Assembly: GCA_030065815.1 (NCBI GenBank)
Contig: JASJCU010000005.1
Location: 1-51,172, forward strand
Direction of reading: 5' to 3'
DNA length: 51,172 nt
DNA from: Gammaproteobacteria bacterium
GTDB lineage: Bacteria > Pseudomonadota > Gammaproteobacteria > Chromatiales > Chromatiaceae
The notes under the pieces were generated by a model. The model saw only the letters and a list, made by a program, of their open reading frames with translations. It searched no databases and was not told the DNA's origin. Each line of letters opens with the position of its first letter. Position 1 is the stretch's first letter. Below are positions 46,102-51,172 of this stretch, in pieces. The position numbers and the translations under genes were made by a program.

Positions 46102-46673
46102 GCCACCAGCTGCGCGCGATTGCGGAACCCCGCGGCGAGGTCCCCGGCGCGCCCCTCGTCGCGGTAGAAGCGCACCCGCAGTCCGGCGAACAGGCGCAGC
46201 AGCTCGTTGGGCTGCAGGCGATACGGGCCGTCGCCGGGGCCGCTGTCGTCGACGCGCTCGCTGCTGAAGGTCTGGTAGAACAACAGGCCGCCCGGGCGCA
46301 ACGCCGCGGCCAGCGCTGCACACAGGCCGCGGTCGAGGAAATGGCCGACGACGACGACATCGAACGCGGCGGCGCGCGGCGGACGGGCGACGACATCGCG
46401 CGCCTCGGCGACCAGCGGCAGGCCTGCGGCGCGCTCGCGCAGCCGCTGCACCGCGACCGGCGAGATATCCCACGCCCGCACGCGAAACCCGCGATCGGCG
46501 AGGAACAGCGCGCTGCCGCCGAGCCCGCACGCCAGATCCAGCGCGTCGCCTGCCGCCGGCAACAGGTGGGCGTTGTCGACCAGTACCTCGAGCGGCATCG
46601 CGGCGCCGCTGGCGTCGGCGTGGCGCCGGTCCCATTTGTCGCGTAGCGGGTCGCCGTCCATGCGATCGAGCAT
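46086..46673 (-). CDS. Class I SAM-dependent methyltransferase
   Basis: A 195-residue TehB-like methyltransferase. It starts MLDRMDGDPLRDKWDRRHAD; motif I is ALDLACGLGGSALFLADRGF, followed by VRAWDISPVAVQRL (acidic end of strand 2), AFDVVVVGHFLDR and LRPGGLLFYQTF. The ATG at 46673 has CGGAG upstream; the ATG at 46661 is an alternative. The substrate is unknown. It lies 38 nt after the DUF1537 kinase and may be the last gene of that transcript. Confidence 0.88.
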   Translation of the reverse strand: MLDRMDGDPLRDKWDRRHADASGAAMPLEVLVDNAHLLPAAGDALDLACGLGGSALFLADRGFRVRAWDISPVAVQRLRERAAGLPLVAEARDVVARPPRAAAFDVVVVGHFLDRGLCAALAAALRPGGLLFYQTFSSERVDDSGPGDGPYRLQPNELLRLFAGLRVRFYRDEGRAGDLAAGFRNRAQLVAQRAG

Positions 46674-46711
46674 AACGCGATCTCCGCGATCGGGCCGCGA
46701 CCGGGCGACGA

Positions 46712-48061
46712 TCAGGCCGCGGTCCTGTCGCACCCGCGCTCGGCCAGCGTCCGATAGGCATCGGTAAGCGCCGCGTCGTCACCGACATTGCCCGGAAAGA
46801 TCACGACCGGCAGGCGCGGATAGCGCGGGTGGTCGTCCGGGCACACGACCATCGAGCAACCCGCGCGCACCTGGCCGACGACGCGCGCGCTGCGCAGCGC
46901 CAGTCCATCGCTGAGCGTGTCGTTCGACGTGATGCCACCCTTGCTGATCAGGAAGCCGATGTCCGCCGGCAGCTCGCGTACCAGGCGCATCAGGAACGCC
47001 GATACCCGTTCGCCGAACGCCAGGCGTTGCGCGGTCGACGCGAAGGTCCGTTCGCCGCGGCTCGTGAACAGCACGGCACCGCGCCCGGCGGCCTGCGCAT
47101 CGGCTAGCCCGTGCACGAGCGCGTCGAACAGCTCGTCGGCGGCATCCGCCAGGCGATCGAGATCGACGTGCAGCGGCACGACATCGGTCGCCGCGATCAG
47201 GTGCTCGAGCTGGCGCGTCGACTTGTCGACGTGCGATCCGACAACCACGACGCCGGGACGACCGTGCCGCACGTACTGCGCCATCGCGGCCGGCGCCACC
47301 GGCTGTGGCGGCAGGTTGGCCAACGCGGTCAGCAGGCTCGCGGCGCTGCGGAACAGGAAACGTTGCCCGTCGGCGGCGGCACGCAGCACCTGCCGGGCGA
47401 AGTTGTCGAGGTCGGACTGGCGTTCGGCATCGACGACACAGCAGCGGTTGCCGCCGAGCCCGCGCAGCCGCGATGCGATGTCGCCGCGCACGTCCTGCAA
47501 AGAGAAATGCTCGACCTGATCCGCCGCAATCCGCCCACGTGTCTTTTCCGCCACGTACGCGGGCAGGTACGCGGTGCTGAAACCGAACACCGAGTCACGG
47601 GCGAACTCGGTCTGGTCGACCGGCACCTCGTTGCCGTCGACGACGAGGTAGTGCGTGGCGTCGCGCGTGACCCGCCCGCCCTCGAAGAACGCCGGCACGA
47701 GAAAGTGCGCGTCGAACGGGCCGAGTTCTTCGGCGATCACGTCGGTCTCGACCGGGTAGTGGCCGCGCAGGGTCGAGTCCGAGCGGCTGACGATGACCGG
47801 GCGTATGCGCTCGCCGCTTGCCGCCAGCCGGTCCAGCGCGCTGCGCAGGTTGACGCAGATCTCGCGGGTTACCGCGGCGGCCCGATCGGCGTCCATACCG
47901 CGCGTGTTGCCGAGCACGAACAACAGCGGCGACGGATCGCGCAGGCCCTCGATCAGCGTGTCCGGATCCCAGCGCGTCAACAGCAGGCAGCCGTGCACCG
48001 TCTGCGAGCCGGTTGGATCGTCGTCGATCGCAATGATCTTGGTGGTTTCGCGATGCTCCAT
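46712..48061 (-). CDS. Four-carbon acid sugar kinase family protein (DUF1537)
   Basis: A 449-residue kinase of the OtnK/DtnK family, which phosphorylates four-carbon sugar acids such as threonate or erythronate. The N-terminal IIAIDDDPTGSQTVHG (about 9-24) is the family signature. RSDSTLRGHYPVE, VPAFFEGGRVTRDATHYL and the C-terminal nucleotide-binding FLISKGGITSNDTLSDGLAL follow. The ATG at 48061 has TGAGGAGAA upstream. It starts 10 nt after the phosphoketolase-like gene, so they form one operon. The usual dehydrogenase, PdxA2 or OtnC partners of threonate/erythronate pathways are missing, so the substrate is open. Confidence 0.9.
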   Translation of the reverse strand: MEHRETTKIIAIDDDPTGSQTVHGCLLLTRWDPDTLIEGLRDPSPLLFVLGNTRGMDADRAAAVTREICVNLRSALDRLAASGERIRPVIVSRSDSTLRGHYPVETDVIAEELGPFDAHFLVPAFFEGGRVTRDATHYLVVDGNEVPVDQTEFARDSVFGFSTAYLPAYVAEKTRGRIAADQVEHFSLQDVRGDIASRLRGLGGNRCCVVDAERQSDLDNFARQVLRAAADGQRFLFRSAASLLTALANLPPQPVAPAAMAQYVRHGRPGVVVVGSHVDKSTRQLEHLIAATDVVPLHVDLDRLADAADELFDALVHGLADAQAAGRGAVLFTSRGERTFASTAQRLAFGERVSAFLMRLVRELPADIGFLISKGGITSNDTLSDGLALRSARVVGQVRAGCSMVVCPDDHPRYPRLPVVIFPGNVGDDAALTDAYRTLAERGCDRTAA

Positions 48062-48071
48062 CGTGTTCTCC

Positions 48072-50312
48072 TCAAGCCGCGCGGCTGTCGGCCGCGCCGG
48101 CGTCGAGCATCGCGACCGCGCGCTCGGCGAGCGATTCGGCGGTGATGCCGTTGAATGCCAGGATCTCGGCGGGACTCGCAGTCGTCTCGCCGCGCTGCCA
48201 CGCGAACAGGTCGCGCGCCGCGGCACGACTGCGCAGCATGACCGGCTCCAGGCCGCTCGTACCGCCGCCGCTGACCCCGATCAGCGCGTCGCCGTCGAAC
48301 AGCGCGGCGAACGTCGCATCGTCGATGAATCTGCCGTCGGCCTCGGCCGCGTGCTGCCACGCCACGTCACGCGGCCGGTACAGGCGGCGCGGGTTGGCGA
48401 CGCAGACCACGCGCACGCGGTAGCCGAGGCTCTCCAGGCGGTCCCTGGCGGCGAACACCGGCTGATAGACCATGTCACCGGTGACCGCGAACACGATCGT
48501 CGCGCGGCCGCTCGCGGCCGACTCGTACAACGTCACGGCGCCGTGCTCGATCGCGTCGGCGGCCTGCGCCGGCGTCGTGTAGACCGGCAGTGCCGATTTC
48601 GATGCGACGATGCTGATCGCCTTGTTCGACTGCGCCATCGCCCAGCTGTAAGCCGCCTGGATCATGTTGGCGTCGGCCGGATACAGCAGGTAGACGTTGC
48701 CGTTGCGCATCTGGCCGCCGATGTAGTTCTCGATCTCCGGGCGCTGGTGGGTCCAGCCGTTGCGGCCCTGCTCCAGCGCACCGGCCGTGAACATCGACAC
48801 CGTGGCCGGCGTCTTGCGGCGCAGCTCGGCCATCGCCTGGCCGACGGTCTGCACGATCGGCCAGCCGTTGATCGCAAAACTCTCGTAGGACAGCCACAGC
48901 GAGCGTCCGCCGAACAGCGCGAGGGCGGCAGCGAAGCCGGCACAGGCGTCCTCGCTGAGCGGTTCGTAGACCTGCCCGGACGGCGATTGGTTGTACAGCG
49001 GATCGGCGGTCGGGTGGCGGATTTGCAGCGCCTCGTTGATCGGCTTCATGTTCGAGGCCTCGTTGCCGTCGGCGTTGGTGACGACGAACTGCGGATCGCG
49101 GCGGCCCAGCTCGGCGACCATGTGCGCCATCGCCGTCGCCGGCACGGCCTTGTCGCCGGGCGCGTAGTCGTGGGTCGGCAGCTCGCCGATCGCGGGCAGC
49201 GCACGCTCGAACTCGGTGACGACGGTGTGACCGGCCGGACCACCGCCGGCGCGCCGCATGTTCTCGCGGACCAGCGCCCAGGCCTGCGGCGACAGCGCAC
49301 CGCGCTGCAGCGCCGACGCGATATTCGGCTTGTCGGGATTGTCGCCCGGGTACAGGTTGTGCGCCTTGGCGCCGTGCGCATGCACGCCGGCGCCCTTGAG
49401 CTGCTTGATGATAAGCACGCTCAACGTGCCGTTCAGCGCCGCGTCGGCGGCGGCACGCGCGCCTTCGAGGACCGCCCGCGTGAATGCCGAGCGCGCCGTG
49501 TCGCCGAACAGCGTGCTGTCGACGTAGGCACCGGGCTGGCCGCTGTCGTCAAAGTCCTTGGCGTCGATGAGCACGACGTTGTCGACGTCGTGCGCCCGCC
49601 AGTAGGCGGTCATCTGCGCGTTGTCCATCAGCGACACCATCGAGTGGTGCTCCTGGCTGAACCCGTTCCAGACCAGTACCGGCAGGAAGTTGGTCACGTC
49701 CGGATAGCTGGTATGAAAGTGCTTGATCGCCGACAGGATGTACGGCTCGCCGAGGCCACCGTCGCCGATCGTGCACGGGAACAGGGTGTCACGATTCAGG
49801 TAGGCCCCGGCCATCGCGAAGTGCTGCCCCTGACCGAGCGGGCCGGCCGGCGCGAGCAGGCCGGGAATCGCCCCCGACAGGTGGCCGAGCAGGCCGTCGC
49901 GCTCGCGGAAACGTGCCTGCAGCTGGCGCATGTTGCGGATGCCCATGGCCTCGAGCGAGCCGTCGAGAAACATCGCGCTGTAGAACCCCGGCGCATGATG
50001 ACCGACCTCGGTGACGATGTTGGTGTGCCCGAGCACCGTCAGTGCGGCATAGGCATCGGCAATGCTCGCGAAGCCGCCCGGGTGACCGGACTCCTTGGCC
50101 GCACACAGCTGTAGCGTCGTGTAGCGCAGCGCATCGGCGATCGACCGCGTCTGCGCGACGGCGCTGTCGTCGATCGCGGCGATCGTGCCCGTCGCGGCGT
50201 CGACGACCGGCTCCGGCGCCGGCACGGCGGCCGCGCCGTCGTCTGCGAGATGCAGCACGCCTTCGCAGAAGGCGGGGATGTTGTCGAGCGTCTGTTCGGC
50301 GGCCGTGTGCAT
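48072..50312 (-). CDS. Divergent phosphoketolase-like ThDP enzyme
   Basis: A 746-residue thiamine-diphosphate enzyme of the transketolase/phosphoketolase class. The ThDP motif is IGDGGLGEP...WNGFSQEHHS (GDG at 183-185, Asn216), aligning with VGDGEAETG...LNGYK of phosphoketolases. GHHAPGFYSAMFLDG, PSGQVYEPLSEDACAGFAAA, GRNGWTHQRPE and YLLYPADANMIQAAYS parallel phosphoketolase GHGGPA, SEHLCQGW, NGFSHQDPG and YLPPDANCLL regions. The N-terminus and C-terminus differ and it is shorter than typical Xfp (about 790-830). It probably cleaves a keto-sugar phosphate, but the substrate is unknown. The ATG has AGGAG upstream. It leads an operon with a DUF1537 kinase and is divergent from an IclR regulator. 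Confidence 0.85.
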   Translation of the reverse strand: MHTAAEQTLDNIPAFCEGVLHLADDGAAAVPAPEPVVDAATGTIAAIDDSAVAQTRSIADALRYTTLQLCAAKESGHPGGFASIADAYAALTVLGHTNIVTEVGHHAPGFYSAMFLDGSLEAMGIRNMRQLQARFRERDGLLGHLSGAIPGLLAPAGPLGQGQHFAMAGAYLNRDTLFPCTIGDGGLGEPYILSAIKHFHTSYPDVTNFLPVLVWNGFSQEHHSMVSLMDNAQMTAYWRAHDVDNVVLIDAKDFDDSGQPGAYVDSTLFGDTARSAFTRAVLEGARAAADAALNGTLSVLIIKQLKGAGVHAHGAKAHNLYPGDNPDKPNIASALQRGALSPQAWALVRENMRRAGGGPAGHTVVTEFERALPAIGELPTHDYAPGDKAVPATAMAHMVAELGRRDPQFVVTNADGNEASNMKPINEALQIRHPTADPLYNQSPSGQVYEPLSEDACAGFAAALALFGGRSLWLSYESFAINGWPIVQTVGQAMAELRRKTPATVSMFTAGALEQGRNGWTHQRPEIENYIGGQMRNGNVYLLYPADANMIQAAYSWAMAQSNKAISIVASKSALPVYTTPAQAADAIEHGAVTLYESAASGRATIVFAVTGDMVYQPVFAARDRLESLGYRVRVVCVANPRRLYRPRDVAWQHAAEADGRFIDDATFAALFDGDALIGVSGGGTSGLEPVMLRSRAAARDLFAWQRGETTASPAEILAFNGITAESLAERAVAMLDAGAADSRAA

Positions 50313-50376
50313 GGCGTGTCTCCTGTGCGGTGTCTGAGGTCCGATGCTGAAAAGCTAGGCGGGCCCTGTGTTTTCC

Positions 50377-50406
50377 GCAATATACGATGTATTTCGCATA
50401 GTGCAA
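50377..50406 (-). promoter_or_regulatory. Sigma-70-type promoter with overlapping operator for the phosphoketolase-like operon
   Basis: On the minus strand TTGCAC (50401-50406) and TATATT (50379-50384) are separated by 16 nt. An imperfect palindrome with 11-nt arms (GCAATATACGA and TCGCATAGTGC, 9 of 11 matching) spans 50377-50404, covering both hexamers. This is the size and position expected of an IclR-type repressor site. Confidence 0.65.
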
Positions 50407-50428
50407 TTTCGTTGACAACATGCCAATC

Positions 50429-50448
50429 ACTCGAGCAAGCGCTTGAGT
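50429..50448. promoter_or_regulatory. Second dyad in the divergent promoter region
   Basis: ACTCGAGCAAGCGCTTGAGT is an imperfect 20-bp palindrome (7 of 8 outer positions pair). It lies about 25 nt upstream of the phosphoketolase -35 box and between the two divergent genes, so it may be a regulator binding site. Confidence 0.45.
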
Positions 50449-50594
50449 GGGTTGGGATTTTCCTACTACCCGATAACGTGTTAGGTAATTTTTGCAATGT
50501 GGAAGAAGGCATCGGCTCCATCCGTCGAGCTGGCCAGGGGGCGCCGTCTGCCGACGCTTCCACAGAATTTTTACATCGTGGTAAGCTGTTGCCG

Positions 50595-51080
50595 ATGAGC
50601 GAGAAACGACGCACGAATGCCATCCAGGTCATCGACCGCGCCACCGCGCTGCTCGACGCGATCGCACGCTATCCGGACCCGGTCAGCCTGAAGGTGCTCA
50701 GCGCCGAGACCAGCCTGCATGCGTCGACGGCGCATCGCATCCTCGGCTCGCTGGTCGACAACGGCTTCGTCGAGCGCGACGGGGCCGGCCACTACCGGCT
50801 CGGATTGCGCCTGCTGCAGCTCGGCGCTCGCCTGCACAGCAACATCGATCTGCGCGCGGTCGCGCTGCCGGTCATGGAAGCGCTGCGCGACAAGTTCGGC
50901 GAATCGGTGAACCTGACGCTGCGCGAGGGCGACGTGGTCGTCTACATCGAAAAGGCGACGCCGAACCGCATGATGCATGTGCAGCAGCTGGTCGGCAGTC
51001 GCGCGCCGCTGCACGTGACCGCGGTCGGCAAACTGATGCTCGGCGCCGCCGGCGAGGACGCGATCCGCGGCTATGCCGAG
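50595..51080 (+). CDS. IclR-family transcriptional regulator, partial
   Basis: The N-terminal winged helix-turn-helix (about 8-75, TNAIQVIDRATALLDAIARY, ASTAHRILGSLVDNGFVERD, YRLGLRLLQLG) and the start of the effector domain (AVALPVMEALRDKFGESVNL, VVYIEKATPN, LHVTAVGKLMLGAAGEDAIR) are present. IclR proteins respond to small catabolites and often control a divergent operon. From 51081 on, the sequence is an inverted copy of 50932-51023, and the frame there no longer resembles the family. The annotation is therefore stopped at 51080, about residue 162. The start ATG at 50595 is the natural family start. Confidence 0.9.
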
Positions 51081-51172
51081 CGCGGTCACGTGCAGCGGCG
51101 CGCGACTGCCGACCAGCTGCTGCACATGCATCATGCGGTTCGGCGTCGCCTTTTCGATGTAGACGACCACGT
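50932..51172. repeat. 92-bp exact inverted repeat at the window end (probable fold-back artefact)
   Basis: Bases 50932-51023 reappear exactly, reverse complemented, as 51081-51172. The spacer is 57 nt (51024-51080). Both arms carry the same coding segment of the IclR effector domain (VVYIEKATPN onward), so the second arm destroys the reading frame. The right arm ends at the last base of the window. This is what a template-switch or assembly fold-back at a contig end produces. Confidence 0.9.

Noticed and set aside
47793-50114. A 773-codon open frame on the plus strand opposite the phosphoketolase-like and kinase genes
   Set aside because: Both minus-strand genes have clear family motifs and ribosome binding sites. 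The plus frame has none.
51081-51172. Minus-strand frame starting VVYIEKATPNRMMHV at the right edge, resembling an IclR fragment
   Set aside because: It is the inverted copy of the IclR coding segment at 50932-51023, not a second gene.

Overview
The window is about 51 kb of GC-rich bacterial chromosome. Gene content and order (rpsB-tsf-pyrH; map-glnD; dapC-dapD-yffB-dapE; SRP RNA-dnaX-ybaB-recR) point to a gammaproteobacterium. A PEP-CTERM protein, an ExeA-like secretion ATPase, a group 3b NiFe hydrogenase and a c4-like dihaem cytochrome suggest a free-living, metabolically flexible lineage, perhaps near the Chromatiales. The genus cannot be told from sequence reading alone. I saw no tRNA or rRNA gene, CRISPR array, transposase or prophage.

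Layout. 1-2 kb: translation genes rpsB, tsf and pyrH (pyrH cut by the window edge), divergent from map-glnD (2.3-5.7 kb). 5.9-8.3 kb: a PEP-CTERM secreted protein with a good -24/-12 promoter, then a VOC protein and an EamA transporter. 8.3-12.1 kb: succinylase-branch lysine/diaminopimelate genes, with CGCAGAG-rich inverted repeats on both sides of yffB. 12.2-21.8 kb, all minus strand: HDOD-GAF protein, CBS/DUF294 nucleotidyltransferase, single-domain response regulator, Na+/solute-symporter histidine kinase of the CbrA type, a small membrane protein and a PutA-type proline oxidation enzyme. This looks like one sensory and catabolic neighbourhood. 21.8-29.1 kb, minus strand: two unknown membrane proteins, ppk, a short unknown, HIT protein, recR, ybaB, dnaX and the SRP RNA. 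29.2-31.0 kb: UPF0323 lipoprotein plus YgiC-like ATP-grasp protein. 31.5-36.0 kb: a compact group 3b NADP-linked hydrogenase operon with its own maturation protease. 36.2-37.3 kb: a secreted dihaem cytochrome fused to DUF302. 37.6-46.7 kb: ExeA-like ATPase, a small conserved protein, two radical SAM enzymes, a secreted redoxin, a histone-H1-like DUF2934 protein, an N-terminal glutamine amidohydrolase homologue and a methyltransferase. 46.7-51.1 kb: a sugar-acid kinase of the DUF1537 family and a divergent phosphoketolase-like ThDP enzyme, transcribed away from an IclR-type regulator across a promoter region rich in dyads.

The strongest candidate for an undescribed system is this last module, because the phosphoketolase-like enzyme is far from the canonical family and is paired with an acid-sugar kinase. 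The last 92 bases of the window are an exact inverted copy of 50932-51023. The distal part of the IclR frame is therefore not trustworthy and probably marks an assembly or amplification fold-back at a contig end.
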